Assembly: GCA_003117195.1 (NCBI GenBank)
Contig: BDSI01000001.1
Span: 1,873,193-1,937,192, forward strand
DNA: 64,000 bases
Source of the DNA: Eudorina sp. 2006-703-Eu-15
Taxonomy: Eukaryota > Chlorophyta > Chlorophyceae > Chlamydomonadales > Volvocaceae
Direction: 5' to 3'
This document shows, in pieces, positions 23,851 to 37,000 of the stretch. The notes under the pieces were generated by a model. The model saw only the letters and a list, made by a program, of their open reading frames with translations, ran no database searches and had not been told where the DNA came from. A program made the translations under genes and the position numbers. Within the stretch, counting starts at the first letter, position 1. Every line of letters begins with the position of its first letter.

Positions 23851-24912
23851 GGTTTCTTGGCGGCGGTGTGCGGACCGACCCGTGTGCCGGTTGCGGCGAA
23901 GGGGTTTTGCTGGCAAGGCCGCGGAAGCGGAACCCGTCCAGATGCCGCTTGATGGAAAGAAAGCAGGAGGAAGCATCTCTTGCTGCGCAGCCTGAGGTTC
24001 AAGGCCGGGATATCAATGATTCTGTGAGCAGCGGCGAGATGGGAAGAGAATGCAACGCGGGAAAGGTCGCATGTATCGAACATTTTTGTGTCACGGGCAG
24101 AGCACGGGCGGCGAGCACTGTCCAAGCATTTGCTTGGTGGGTATAATATTTTTGATCGGATCAGATTCTTCCTGCCCTCATATGGGGCAACGAAGGAGGG
24201 CGGTGCGCGAGGGCGCTTGGGGGGTCATAGGATGGGGCGGGCACAAGGAGGAAGGGGGCGGGGGGAGAGGGTCCGGAGCGCGCCTGGGTCACGGAGGGGC
24301 TTGCGGCTTGGGTGGCGGCCCCCTGGACCCTCGGACAGAGGGATTGTGAAGGGCGCACATTGTTCCCGGGGACAGGGATAGGGGGGAAGTGTGTGGGGCC
24401 GCGCGCGCGTGTATGTGCGTACAGTGCAGGAGGTGATATGGCAGGTACGGGTCAGGTTACGGTGGGCGCAGGCAGGCCTATCTTTGGGGAGATATGGTAG
24501 TGCAGGGGTGCGGCAAGTGATGCAACCGGGCCTCTTGGCGGGGCTGCTGGTTTTGTCTCTTCGAGCGGCCTCAAGGAGGAGTTTTGTTCCCTATGTTTGG
24601 TTAAGCTGTATAAGCTACGGGCTCAGATGGTGTACGTGTGCGACATAGCGGCGGCGTGGCGGGTGAGCATCGCGGGGTTCACCTGCTGGGAAGGCCAGGT
24701 CGGATCTACACGGCATGACAGCACGCGGCACGGGCAGTTCTTGGCGTCCCTCGCCCACGTAAATCGGGAGGGCAGGGGAGGGGCCATCCCCCATTCGGCG
24801 ATAGCGGGTGCGAGGGCAGGGTTTCGCGCTGCATACCGATGCGGGGCACCGCATGTGGGGGGGTGTCGGCGGGAGTGCGCGGCTCCGTGTTGTTGCCCTC
24901 GTAAAGCCGCGA

Positions 24913-24951
<39 letters not shown>

Positions 24952-26500
24952 CGAGAAGCTCCATCCGGCATGTGTAAAAACGCTGAGCCGCATGTGTGTG
25001 TGTTGGGGGGGGGGAGGAGGGGGGATGCGGCGCACCGCAAGGCAGTCAAGAGCCGTGGGAGCCTGACTGACTGGTCTGTACTAAGAGCCGAGGCACGCGG
25101 GGTGTGTTAAAATAAACCGAGAGACACGACTGGCGAGGACCCTAATTGCGCACGCGGGGTGTGTGTGTTGTTTGTTGTTCACATGTGACCGTGCCTGACG
25201 CACGACCAGGTCTGCTGACCCAACCTTTACGAAAGACCGTCCGGAAACACTCTCTTCCGGAACCGGAAACGGGGGGTGGGGTGTAGGGGCGTTAGGGGGC
25301 ACTGTCCCACCGTGCTCGAGCGAGGACGTGCGCCCCGCGTGTGTTCCCCGACGTGCCGTGCCGTGCCGTGCCGTGACGAACAGGTGGCGCAGGTGTGCGG
25401 ACCCACGAGTCTGCTTGTGGCGAGGTAGCGATGGTAGGGCGGGCAACATGGCACATTCGGCGGTGTGCGGGTTCCTGGTGCTTTCCAGGCGTTGCAATGA
25501 CAATGATGTCTTCGTGGCATCGGGAGGCTTTACCGTGATGCATTCGTAGTACCGTACTCCAGGGTTTCCCGTGATGTGATGTGAAGTAGTCGTGGTACCG
25601 GCGGGATTCGCAATATGCAGTCGTGTTTGTACATGTTCCTAATGCGTGTGTTGTGTGTGTGTGTGTGTGTGTATTGCTTGTGTGAGTGTGTGCGGGGGGG
25701 AGGGAGAGGAATGGGACAGCGGGGTGGTGGAGCGCTTGGGCCCGAAAGAGGCGCATCGGTGCTGCGCGGTTACCTGGGAGCGAGCTGCCCTTCGTGACGC
25801 TTCCTGTAATGGTACACCGGTTCATACAATACATGTAACCGCGCCTGCTGGCGCGATGAGCTGCACCACGGAACGGTTGACGGCAATCGAGGTGGCGGAC
25901 ATTTGAAGTACCAATGACCCTGTGGCTACGACAGAGAACGACCCTGGCTGATTGTAAGTGCCGTACAGGGCCGTACAGCTTGACTTTCGTGTCACGCAAG
26001 CTCATACGGTATCCGAGTTCACCCCCACGCCCCACCCGTTCTTGGTTTTCGTCTATTTGTTGAAAAATTCATGCTCGCTGCAACGAAGAAAAGATTGTGG
26101 CAAGTGCGTAGGCCCTCCTGCAAGAACCTGTCGTGTCGCGAGCAAAGAGTTCGGCGAGTTCCAAGAAACTCGTGCTGTTGCGAAGCTGATTCTGAGTTTT
26201 CCCTTGCGCCCAGTTTGACGCCTTGATCCGCAGCAACCGACGTTCAAGTGGAATTGCGCCACCCAACACCAATATGCTGCCTGGAGTACAGCGAGTGTTG
26301 GATACATATTTCCTTTGATACCACATGTGACGTTGAAATGGCTCTACAATGCGATGCAAATGGATTGCGAGTAGGACGTATGAGTGTAGATGCTCGGCGA
26401 CTACCTGATGCCGTACGTTGTTCCCGATTTCGGCATACCTAGGATCGACATTTCAAGTTATAGAAGCATGTGACATTGTACTAGTCGATGCCAAGTGGTG
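23851..26500. other. Intergenic region between sulfotransferases B and C
   Basis: About 2.65 kb without a recognised gene. It contains a perfect GT run (about 24917-24949), GT-rich DNA at 25648-25690, and the second copy of a 48-bp repeat. The last 500 bases before gene C are AT-richer, as upstream of A and B. The first downstream TGTAA for gene B that I found lies at about 24973, a rather distant 3' end. Confidence 0.6.
25107..25157. repeat. Dispersed about 48-bp repeat, copy 2
   Basis: Same sequence as 17391-17440 over its full length (TTAAAATAAACCGAGAGACA to GCGCACGCGG), same strand and similar position relative to the next sulfotransferase gene. Confidence 0.85.
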
Positions 26501-29500
26501 ATGGCAAATGCTTTGCTTTTCCTCGTCACGGTTCTTGCATTGACCTCAACCGCTTGCACCAGCCCCTTGCGAGAGTTGTTTATCGCAGTTGTAAGTAACA
26601 GTTCTGTCATCAATGGTCAACTGAAATTGATATTGGCCGATTCCGGCAAGTTAATAAAATGGCACACCACCACGCACAATACGACATCTGCGAGGGAGCT
26701 TGAAGAGGCGCTGCAGCCCCTCTGCAGCACCCAAAACCCTGATGACCTGGTCAGGGTAGCACGGGCGGCCTTGGCGCCGCTGAGGAGCTTTGCAACGGAG
26801 GATGCCATCGCGGCGGTTCTGGCCCGGAGGATGGTTCTGGCGTGCATAGCACTCCACCGAGAGGCACTGCTGAAGGATGTGTCCCAAGGGAAGGTGGAAC
26901 AATTTTTCGCGGACGTAGCCCGTGAGGTGCGTGTATATATAGCTTCGATTTGGTGGGCGACGTTAGTACCTTGAACGTGCACTTTGAGCACGGCGAGCGC
27001 GCGTCCGGTGCAGGACGCTCTATCCCCCTTGTACACTCCGGCCTCGGATGTGCTGCACCACTAGTGCGCCCGGTGCCCAACACGGCGTCGGGCAGCTCTC
27101 CGACGCCTTCCCGTCTGCAGGTCTGGGTTTCGGTGACCTAAGAGCCTGACGTGGACCTAGGTCACCGAAACCCAGGCCCGCAGTCCCCTGGGAGATGAGC
27201 GATCCACCCGGACGTGCGGCCTCTTCCGTGTCCCCTGCAGCTGTACGGCACCCATGTGGATACCGTATTGCGAAAGCCCCTAGTGGACTACTTGCACATC
27301 AGCAAGAGCGGCGGCACCAGCTTCAGCCTGGCTGCAAGTAAGAACCGCACCGCTCGGGCCACACCCCTTCCCCTTGACGTTTCTCCTCAGCCCCCGCGCC
27401 TCGCGACCCGCACCCATGCCACCCTTAACCCCAACTCGGGAGTCTGCGGTGCACGGTGCGCGCATGCATGGACGGTTGGAACCCCCCTGCCCCCCTGATG
27501 CCACCCTTTGTACCCTCATCCTGTCCTACCCTCATCCTGTCCGTCCGGGGGTTCAGGGAGGCGGGCATCCAACGGAGAGGGATGGAATGGATCACTTGGG
27601 TTTCGGCCGCACTTGAATTCTGATGAAGGGCGTCCCCAAAAACGCTCCTCGCGCCACCACCTCAGCACAGCGGGGCGCAGCGCAGGGCGGGACGGGTCAT
27701 AGGGCAACGAGGCGGGATGCGGCTGCACCGGGTGGCTCAACCCACAACGATCTCCAGGCCGCGGACACAATCTCAATGCCGCACCTTGTCGGACATTACC
27801 TAACCTTCTCCGGGAAATGAACGCACTCCGGGAAGACCGTCCGACACAGCCACCTCCAGTGCCGGACGTCCGGCCCGGGCCCCGATGGTGGATGAGAGTG
27901 CGGACCCGTCGAGGGCCGAGGGATGTGGGGATGTGGGGATGTGGGGATCACGGCCACCCAGGGATCAGCCGACTGGCAGCTTCCCACCGGGTTCTTACCT
28001 AGCTGCCTATCCGGCTACCTGCCTACTGATCAACCTACCTACCCAGCGCAACCGCACAGTCCTCCTCCGGGGGTCGTCCTCCCTGCAGCCTGTCGCCCCC
28101 CTTCCCTTCGGGGGGGGACTAGCTGCCCTGCCCTGCCCTGCCAAGAGCAGTCACGCGGCCCCAGCCGGTGACTGGCCGCTAGGCCCGACTCGGCTGCGCC
28201 CCGCCATCGCCCCCGCCCGCCCGCCCGCCCTCCGCCCTCCACCCTCAGGGTTGAGCAAGTGCAAGATGGCGTTCGGCATCGGCCAGCCGCTCTACATCGG
28301 GGACCTGCCGCACTGGATCAACCGGACCGCCTTCAACGAGCTGACGGGTGGCATCCACATGACGTAAGCCCCACATGACGTAAGCCCCACATGACGTACC
28401 CCTCGAGTGGGCCCCCAGCGCCATTCACACACACACGCTAACCCCACGCACACGCTAAACACACGAGCACATGGACATGGGTTTCCCGCTAGCGTGGCGG
28501 CATGACTGATGAGTCGTCTGTCGGGACGCCAGCCAATTAAGCGGGGACGTATGTAACGCGCAAGGCTCGTTACACTTCTTTCTCCGTATTCGTATCGTTA
28601 CTCGTTAATCGTTCAATACGTCCTAGTCGTAAAAGGACTACCGGGACACTTTTCGTACATTGTCGTACTCGTTCGGTGGCCGCATTCGTTATGACGGCTC
28701 ACACATCCTTTTTGGTCCCACCTAAATGGGACACCTAAACACAAACCCGCTTCCTTGCTAAGTAATACGCTTTGGACGCCTCGTCCGACGCAGCTCGGCC
28801 CCTGAGCACCTTCCTCGCCTTCCCCTTTCGCACTCGGTGCCTCACCCTCCCCTTCTCAGCCATACCTTCACCACACCTACACCACACCACCTTTTTCCGG
28901 TTCGTTGTAGCTCAGTCCCCGCTGACCGCTGAGGGGCCCTTGCCACCTGCTGTACCCCGCTGGGGCCTGACCTTTTGAACCCACCGGGGCCGTCGTCAAC
29001 GCGTGCTGGGTGTGACCGGGTTCGATTCAGGGCTTGGTGTTTTGCTGGGTTTGTTTTCCACCACCACACAGACACTCACCCGGGGCCCCTGGGCCCCTCG
29101 CATGTCACGCACTCCTGTTCTGCCTGCTTGAATAACACACCCAAGGGCCCCTGCCAACCGCCTGCCGCAGCTGGTCCATCTGGGGCCGGGTGGAGCGCGG
29201 GGAGGTGAGCGGCTGCCGCCGCCGCATCGCCAACGTGACATCCAAGGGCTTCCAGTACCTGTCCAACGAGTACACGCTGCACGGCGGGATGGAGGGCATG
29301 GCGGGAGTGCACGTGTGCCGCCAGGCGGTCAACGTGGTGACGCTCAGGTGATGGCTGTAGCTGGGCGGGGCAGCTGGCTGTAGCTGGGCGGGGCAGCTGG
29401 CCGTAGCTGGGCGGGGCAGCTGGCCGTAGCTGGGCGGGGCAGCTGGCTGTAGCTGGGCGGGGCAGCTGGCCGTAGCTGGGCTCGGCAGGTGACTGCAGCT

Positions 29501-31684
29501 GGGCGGGGCGGGTGGCCGTAGCTGGGCGGGGCAGCTGGCCGTAGCTGGGCTCGGCAGGTGACTGCAGCTGGGCGGGGCGGGTGGCTGTAGCTGGGCGGGG
29601 CAGGTGGCTGTAACTGGCCTGGGCGGGCTGCGTGCATCAGACCATCACAGATACCTAGTGGCGGCCTGGGAACGGCCGCCGGAACCCTCGCCCTCCCCCC
29701 CTCGCCAGCCAGCCACCCTTTTCGTTGCTACCCAACCGCCAGCTACCCGGTGCACCGTCGCCCCAACCGCCGCGCCCCTTCGCCGCTTTCCCCCCTTCCG
29801 GTCCTCAGAAGTCCCGAGGCACGACTCCTCTCCCACCTCCACTTCATCCTGGCCCACATCAAGGCGCGCATCACCCGCCACAAGGCCAGGGAGGGAGGCG
29901 GCGGCCGGCGGGGCAGGGGCAGCAGGGCTGCCCGGAAGGGAGAGGCGCCGCCGCCGGTGATCGCAGCGGCCCGCGCGGAGGCGGACGCGCTGTTCCGGCG
30001 GGTCTTCTGTTCGGGCGACAACGTGGCCATGTGGGAGGATCTGATGCCGGCGATCCTGGACAACTACAATGTCAGGTGCGTGGGTGGGCAGGTGGATGGG
30101 TGGGTGGGTGGGTGGGTGCGTGGGCGCGGGGGCTTTGGGTGTGGGGAGGGTTTCCATTGCGGCCCGAAGTGTTTCTGTGACCCTGGTGTTTAGAGAAGTC
30201 ACCCGCCCAAGCCCATACCCAAACCAAGGACCTAAACGACCCGGGGATTTGTTACCTCGGGTTACCGAAGCGGTTCAGTGGCGTAAGCGGGGGGAGTGAT
30301 GGGCGTAACGTGTATGTCGGTATGTCGGTATGTCGGTACTATGTGTATTACCGTATGACCGCCTCTGCCACCGCCATTGCCGCCAGGTCCTTCATTGGTG
30401 AGCGCGCCTTCCACACGCCCTACGGCGGCATCACGCAGCAGCACGCCGAGGTGGCCCGCCGGCTGCTGCTGCAGTTCGACTTGGTGATGGATCTTGACGC
30501 GGGGGAGGCGGCCGCCAACCTGCTCATGTACGAGGGCTTGGGCTGGAACGTCACGCTGTCGGAGGTACGGCAAGGCACCCCTTGTCTGCTGTGGTGGTGA
30601 TGGGGACCGGTGGGGAGGCCGTCCGTGTGTTTAGGGAGAAATCCCACGCGCCCCAGAGACGGCTTGCGGTACACATGTCTTGAGTTGCGGAAGCCGCTGA
30701 CGTGACGGCCCTTGCACCTGCCCATGCGAGCCTCGCACCTGCCTCTGCGACCCATGAGGCCCCTGCCCCTCCACCCCTCCCCTCCTCCACCCCTCCTCTC
30801 CTCCCCTCCTCCCCTCCTCCCCCCTCGGCCCCCTCCACCCCCTCCACCCCCCCTCGCAGGTCCACGCGCGCTCGGGCGACCACGTCTCCACCAAGCTCCA
30901 CTACGACCGGGAGCAGTGCGCCAACCAGCCGCTGCTGGGGGCGGTGCTGCCGCGGCAAGGGCCGGACAGGGAGCTGTACAGGTGCGGCGGCCGGGGGCTG
31001 GCTGGCTGGCGGGCTGGCTGGGTGCGTGGGCGGGTGGGTCGCGTGCGTGCGTCTGTTCGCGCCTGTTGCCGTATGTGCCTCGGCGGTCGGGTCTGAAGGG
31101 CATTGGAGGATATTCGTGACAGGTCTCTGGTGGGCCGCAGCGTTGCGGTGCGCAGTGCTGTGCTGTGCTGTGCTGCGCTGTGCTGTGATGACCTCCAAAG
31201 GGCTGACCTTGGCGGGTCGTCGCAGGGATTAGGGTTTCGGAGACCAGACCCAGGAAAGAGCCGTCTGGGGGTTTTCTCAGTCAGCCAGTGCCCTCCTGCG
31301 CCGCCTCGTACGACACCCGTCACGGCGATTCCCTCGCTGCCCCACTCCCTCGCACCGGCACCCCGCAGCACCGGCAAGGTGCTGGGGCTCCTGGACCAGC
31401 TGCTGCTGGGCTGGGCGAGGGAGCTCGGGCTGCAACCGCGGCCGGACCTGGGAGGCCCCTCGGACCCCGCCGCCGCCGCCGCCGCCGCCGCCTCCTCGCC
31501 CGCCGCGGCGCCGCTGCGCTGCGGCTTGCTGGACCCGACCCTCCGAGGGCTGCCGCCGCTGGATGCACAAACGCAGCCGGCAGGGGAGGGCTCGGGCGAT
31601 GAGTCTTCCGAAGGCGAGGAAGCGGAGGAAGCGGAGGAAGCGGAGGAGGAATACGAAGAGGAAGGGGTGACGGATGAAGAGTAG
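26501..31684 (+). CDS. Sulfotransferase-like protein C (tandem paralog 3)
   Basis: Eight exons: 26501-26926, 27241-27337, 28249-28363, 29171-29347, 29809-30075, 30387-30564, 30860-30981, 31369-31684; about 565 aa. ATG at 26501 chosen because it begins a clean signal peptide (MANALLFLVTVLALTSTACT). Residues 161-170 read HISKSGGTSF (5'-PSB loop) and 272-280 R-SPEARLLS (3'-phosphate motif, Ser in place of the usual Asn/Asp). The exon 5 insert is basic and Gly-rich. The family block reads RSFIGERAFHTPYG then RRLLLQFDLV and WNVTLSE. The tail has an Ala run, then a highly acidic end (EEAEEAEEAEEE), unlike the basic tail of B. Exon sizes 97, 115, 178 and 122 are identical to those of A. Predicted PAPS-dependent sulfotransferase of the secretory pathway; acceptor unknown. 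Confidence 0.85.
29350..29625. repeat. 22-23 bp minisatellite in intron 4 of gene C
   Basis: About twelve copies of a unit with the core GTAGCTGGGCGGGGCAGCTG, starting right after the splice donor at 29348 and filling more than half of the intron. Variants with CTCGGCAGGTGACTG alternate in the right half. Confidence 0.9.
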
Positions 31685-34041
31685 GCGGGACGAGGACAGG
31701 AAACGCGAACGGGAGGGAGCTGGTGATGCGCTCTGTCCGCCCAGTGGCTTGCCCAGTGACCAGAAGACCCGGGTACAGCATGTACGGCATGTACCACAGC
31801 CACGTGTGCTGACAGCGTGGGGTCTCTCCAGCCAGGGGCCCCCTCGAGGGGATATGGCGCCTGAGTGGACGTGACGGTTGACAGTTGACGTGAGATCGAA
31901 GACCCGGGAGGGCAGGGGGCCACAGGAGGGAGTTGCCGTACACCTCAGCGGTGCTGGTGGTGCAGAGAGTTCGCGTCGAGGGTCCCCGCCAACATCTCGA
32001 CAACATTGGACCAGTGATGTGAACCCCCGACCCCCGAAACTGAGAGAAGGGGAAAGGGAGAGAGAGAGAGTGAGGGCAAGGATGCGGGGGAGAGGGGGGA
32101 AGATTCGATGCGCGGGCCTTGACAGCGGTGGCGTGTGTGCGATCTGCAGGGCGCGCGGGGGTCATGCGGATGCGGGTGTGAGGGCAGAGGGGGGTCATGC
32201 GGATGCGGGTGTGAGGGCATATGGGGGGTCGTGCGCATGTATGGCTTTGTGTACAAACGGGTTACCGGAGCAGGAATACATACGTGACGGGGCTGCGGAG
32301 GTGAGGTGGATGCGCGGCCGCCGCCGCCGCCGCCGCCGCCGCCGCGATGTCCGCCGTCGGCCGATGTGCGGACGGCGGCGGCGCCCTGTGGGGCGTGCCA
32401 AGGTGCGCCGCGGATGGGGATTCCGGTCGTCTCCGGGCTTATGATGATGATGATGGATGTCTCAGGAACGCAAAGGGCTGCAGCTGCTGCAGGTGAGCTG
32501 TACTGCGCTGACGAGGCGTCAAAGCACCCGTCGACCCGGTTGGTGCATGGTGTCGCGGGTTCGCCGCCACGCCGTCACGGTTCGCCGCCACTGCAGCCCT
32601 GCTCCTCCTCCTTCGGGCATCTGGACAGGGCGACACGAGCCATCACTCGCGCCCGCGGCTGGGCCACTCCCAGGCACACACCCGCTCGCTCAGCAGCCGG
32701 TTCGTGGTCGGGGGGTCGGTTGGTCGGGTCGGTCGGCGCTGTTCGGGAAGTTACTGACCATTGCGCGATACACAACCGGTTTCTTGCGGCCCGCCCGCTC
32801 CCAGGAGCACTCTGTGCGGCGTGACCAAACGACAGCGGCACGGGACTTGCGGCGAGACAACACACCGAAACCGCGGGGGCCACTGTAAGCTCATTAACCC
32901 TCATACCGACATGTCACGTGTGCTGTCGACAGATTCGCAATTTGCCGCGACCTATGTGCGGCCCCCAAACTGCCCAAAACCACCCCGGGGACGCAGTGCC
33001 TTACCTAAGGGCCCGTCCTCTCCTCTACCTCCTCCCGGGCCCCGCCCAAGCTATCCTTCTCTCCCATTACCAAACCGAGCGAGGCCAACTGGCCGAGATG
33101 GGCCAATGATCGCTCGCAAGCGCGGGGCGCCGCCGTGTTTATGGTAGTGCGGCAAGTAAAACTGCTAAATATCACGGCAGCAGTTCTTATTCTGCGTAAA
33201 CCCCGCAGGTTTGCCGTCCCGCGCGCAATAAATCGGCGATACAACTCCCCCGTCCTCTTAACCCACGCACGTGCACCTAGCTAGGCTAGATACCTGTACA
33301 CGGTTTCCCCCATCTGCCGCGCCTCCGCCAGCCGGTGTCGCACCGGACCCGGACGGGCAGCTGAGCCGCAGGGGCCAGGGCCAGGGGCACCCGCCGACAT
33401 GCCGCCCCTCACCGACACCTCACCTCAGTCCCTCTCCGTCCCTCTCAGTCCCGCTCATCAGGCGTAGCGTGAAAGGGGGGGGTGAGGAGCTCCCACGCGG
33501 CGCAGAATCACAAAGATCCCGGCGGTGGGGTTTCATGGACGGATGGTTCCACCAAGTGACGTGATGACATGCGGGTGGTGCCCTGACACCCTCCCCGGGG
33601 GGCAGCGCGGCGGCCCGTCGGGGCGGCCCCGGCCCGAGGGCCCCTCACCATCACCATCACCACCGTCTGCGTTGCACGTCCGGCGCAGCGCGTACCCGAC
33701 CCATATCCCTACCCAAACCCCAAGCCTAAGAATCACTCGCACGCGCTGTCTGCACAGAAGTGGCCTCGAGGGCACCGCCGCCCTGCAGGTTCTCGCGAGT
33801 CGCGACTGACCACCTGTACGGCGAGCCGCCAACGTCGTCCCTCGGGGAGCTCATGCCACGTCAGCAGCAGCACACCCAGCTGCCGCAGCACCGGTGGCGG
33901 CAGCCGCCGCGGCGGCGGCGGCGGCGCTGCGCCAACGGCCCCCCTCGCAGCTGCCCATCCGCCGAACATATGGCGAGCCGCCGCACGACACGTCGAACAA
34001 CCCCCACCCCCGCACCAGCCCCCAACGCGGCGCCCAGACGA
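31685..34041. other. Convergent intergenic region between C and D
   Basis: About 2.4 kb where the 3' ends of genes C and D face each other. Contains a 30-bp direct repeat with GTCATGCGGATGCGGGTGTG (about 32159-32219), a CCG/CGC run (32318-32346), an ATG microsatellite (32440-32455) and one copy of a dispersed element shared with about 56 kb. A TGTAA at 32884-32888 could end gene C. No gene recognised. Confidence 0.6.
32413..32580. repeat. Dispersed diverged repeat, copy 1
   Basis: Shares in the same order ATGGGGATTCC, a TATGATG segment, AAGGGCTGCAGCTGC, CTGACGAGGCGTCAA and a GCCGTCACG end with 56015-56160. Copies are diverged and differ by small indels. Confidence 0.65.
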
Positions 34042-37000
34042 TCACTCCGTCGGGCCGTCCTGGTCGTGGTCCGGCTCCTCGCCGTCTAACACCTCCTCGG
34101 GCCGCGGCTTGCCGCTGGGGCCGGCGCCGCTGGGGCCGGCGCCGCCGCCGCCCTGTATGACTCCGGGCTGCAGGCGGCCCACCACTCGCGCCATCGCGTC
34201 CGCCAGGGCGCTGTTGTTGGCGCCTCGGTACAGCATGCCGCATTGCTCGGAGCTGGGGGGGTGCCAGGCGCGGAAGGGGCCGGGGTGAGGGCTTGGGGAG
34301 TGGGACTGTGAGCGGCAGCAGTGGAGGGGCCCGGGTGGCGGCGGTGGCGTCGGGCTTGAGGGCTAGGATGTCTAGGGTTTTGCAGGGGAGGGTCAGGGGG
34401 GGTTGGGGGTTATATAGAAACAGCCCAGCCCAGGGGTTGGGGGTGCGTGTGGGGCCTGCCACCAGCCGGCTGCCGTGCCACCTCCCCACACCGGCGCCCC
34501 ACCCTGCCACTCACGTGCCCTGCTCCGGCTTCAGCCCCAGCTCCCGCGTGAGGTCCAGCCACAACTCGTCCAGCTGGTTCAGCACCCGGCCAAAGCTGTG
34601 GCGTGCGGGTGCGTGCGTACGGGTGCGTACGGCAGGTTAAGATTGAAAAACTCAAATCCAGCGAACCACGGGCATAACCAGGGTACGGCAGGGTACGGCA
34701 ATGCCCGCCTTGGCCGGGAGGTGTCACAGAGGACCGCCAAGAGATGTCCGCCTGCCGCCCCGGTGGGAGGGAAGCAGCAGCAGCAGCAGCAGCAGCAGCA
34801 GGCCGCATTGGGGTGTTGGAAAGGAAAGCGGCACGGGCAGGGGGAGGAGTGTTCCCCGCGGGGCGCTGTGCTGCTGCGCGAGTGCCGGCCCGGTACCGTG
34901 CCCCCCGGCGGTGTCGCCACCTCGGGCCCACCTGCCCTCAATCCATCAATCCAGCGCCCTTGGGCTTCTCTGTCGTACAACCCTGATCCTTCCCCCGATC
35001 CGTTCCCCCCTGCACAGCAGCTCCCCTCCGGCCCCCGGCCCCCTGATCCGTTCCCCCTAACCCACCTGTACAGCCGCACGTCGGGCTCCTGGCGGCTGCG
35101 CAGCATCGCCATGTCCGCCTCCTCCACGTGGCAGGTCGAGTAGTTGAGCTGCATCTTGACGGACAGCACGGAGCTGTCCAGCGCGTGGGCCTGTGGGCGC
35201 GTGAGGTGGGCGGGGGCGGGGTCGCGAGGTTTGGGTGAATGTGACCCGCGGGTCGGGTCGGGTCGGCGAGAGCACGTGATCCGTGAGAACGCGACCCGCG
35301 CGGGCCGGTCAGAGAGAACGAAACCGACCCGTGGGTCGGCAGGTGCGTTGGTGCGGGGGGAGGAGGCGGGGGTCGGTGGGGCAGCCGCCAGGGGGCCTGG
35401 GGCTGCGTCGATGAGGAGTCCCGCTAGGTCAAGACACCCAATCTGCCCTCCACCTTCGCTGCCAGACGGCAGCCTCTTCCGACAGCCCCCGTCGTGGTGT
35501 CCGTCGTCAGTGGGTGCGGTGAACAAAGTATTGGCCTCTCTCTGTGTGTGCAAACGAGTGAGCCTGCTACTCACCCCCGAGTCCCTGCCAGGGTGAGCGG
35601 CGGGTACCGCACAGTGCTCTGAACGGACAGGACCGGGGCCGCCCCTGCGCCTGCCCCTGCCCCTGCCCCTGCGCCTGCGCCTGCGCCTGCCCCTGCCCCT
35701 GCCCTGCCCCTGCCCCTGCCCCTGCCCCTGCCCCTGCCCCTGCCCCTGCCCCTGCCCTGCCCCTGCCCCTGCCCCTGCCCCTGCCCCTGCCCCTGCGCCT
35801 GCGCCTGCGCCTGCCCCTGCCCCTGCGCCTGCGCCTGCGCCTGCTCCTGCCCCTGCCCCTGCGCCTGCCCCTGCCCCTGCCCCTGCCCCCCGTCCGCTCC
35901 CCGCCCCTCGCCGACAGCCCCTGCCCCGCCCCTCCCCATCCCTTCCCTTCCCGACCCCCTCCCTCCCCTTCCCTGCCTCCCCACTGCCTCACCGCACTGA
36001 GCGCCCTGGCCCAGCCCAGCCCCTGCTGCACCAGCCGGTCGCTCGGCCCCTCCCCCGCCTCCAGGTCCATCACCAGATCGAACTGCAGCAGCTGGTCGCG
36101 GGCCGCCGCCAGGTGCTCCTCCCTCAGGTGGCCCAGCGGCGTGTGGAAGCCCTCCTCGCCCAGGAACGACCTGCGAGGGGGAGGACGGGAGGAGGAGGGG
36201 GCGGTGGGGGCGGAGGAGGCGGAGGGAGGAGGGGGCAGAGGAGGCGGAGGGAGGAGGGGGCAGAGGAGGCGGAGGGAGGAGAGGGCGGAGGAGGAGGCGG
36301 GCCATGTACTCTTCCGCGTATGCAAGCAAGCTTCACCGGGTCTGTCGCGGTTTTTGCGGTCTCGGTTGACGTGTGAAGAGAAGGAGGAACGCTTGCTTCA
36401 TCGCTGCCCCTATGCCCACGAGGCGGAGACGGAGGCGACGGAGGCGATGGGGAACGAGTTTGGGGTGGTGGTGGTGGTGACGCTGCACCGCCGCGCCCAC
36501 CCTGCCGCCACATCAGCGGTCCCCCCCCATCGGCTCCAGCTGCTGCTTCCCACTGTCTGTCTGTTTGCGGTATGCGGGCACCGGCGCCGCTGCGAGGGAG
36601 GTTGCTGCGCGCATCGCTGCTCCTCCCCTTCAACCCCACCCACCCACCCCACCCCCACCCCGGCCAACGACCGCACCCCAGCACCCCCCCCCCACACACA
36701 CACACACACACCTGACGATGTAGTTGTCGGTGACGGGCGGCGCCAGTCGCTCCCAGAAGGCGGCGCTCGCGTTACAGAACAGCGAGTCGAACTCCGCCTC
36801 CTGCTGCCGCCGCCGGTAGGCCGCCTTGACGTGCATCATGATGAACCTGCCGTACCGCGACCCGTGGGTCAGGAAGGGGACACCGCGCGAGGGACGTTGA
36901 GAAGGAGGAGCGGCGGCGGGTTGCTGTCACGTGGTCGGCATCTCGTGTATGTCGGTGGGGTGGGCGAATGGGGGTGGGGGGGGTATAGATATATTCAAAC

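Noticed and set aside
24917..24949. GT run considered as a telomere-like repeat
   Set aside because: It is a plain GT microsatellite; no TTTAGGG or TTTTAGGG units are present.
35567..36329. Two overlapping 252-aa open frames on the minus strand rich in Gly, Arg, Ala and Gln
   Set aside because: They read exon 8 of gene D and then run into the intronic CCCCTG repeat; only the exon part is coding.
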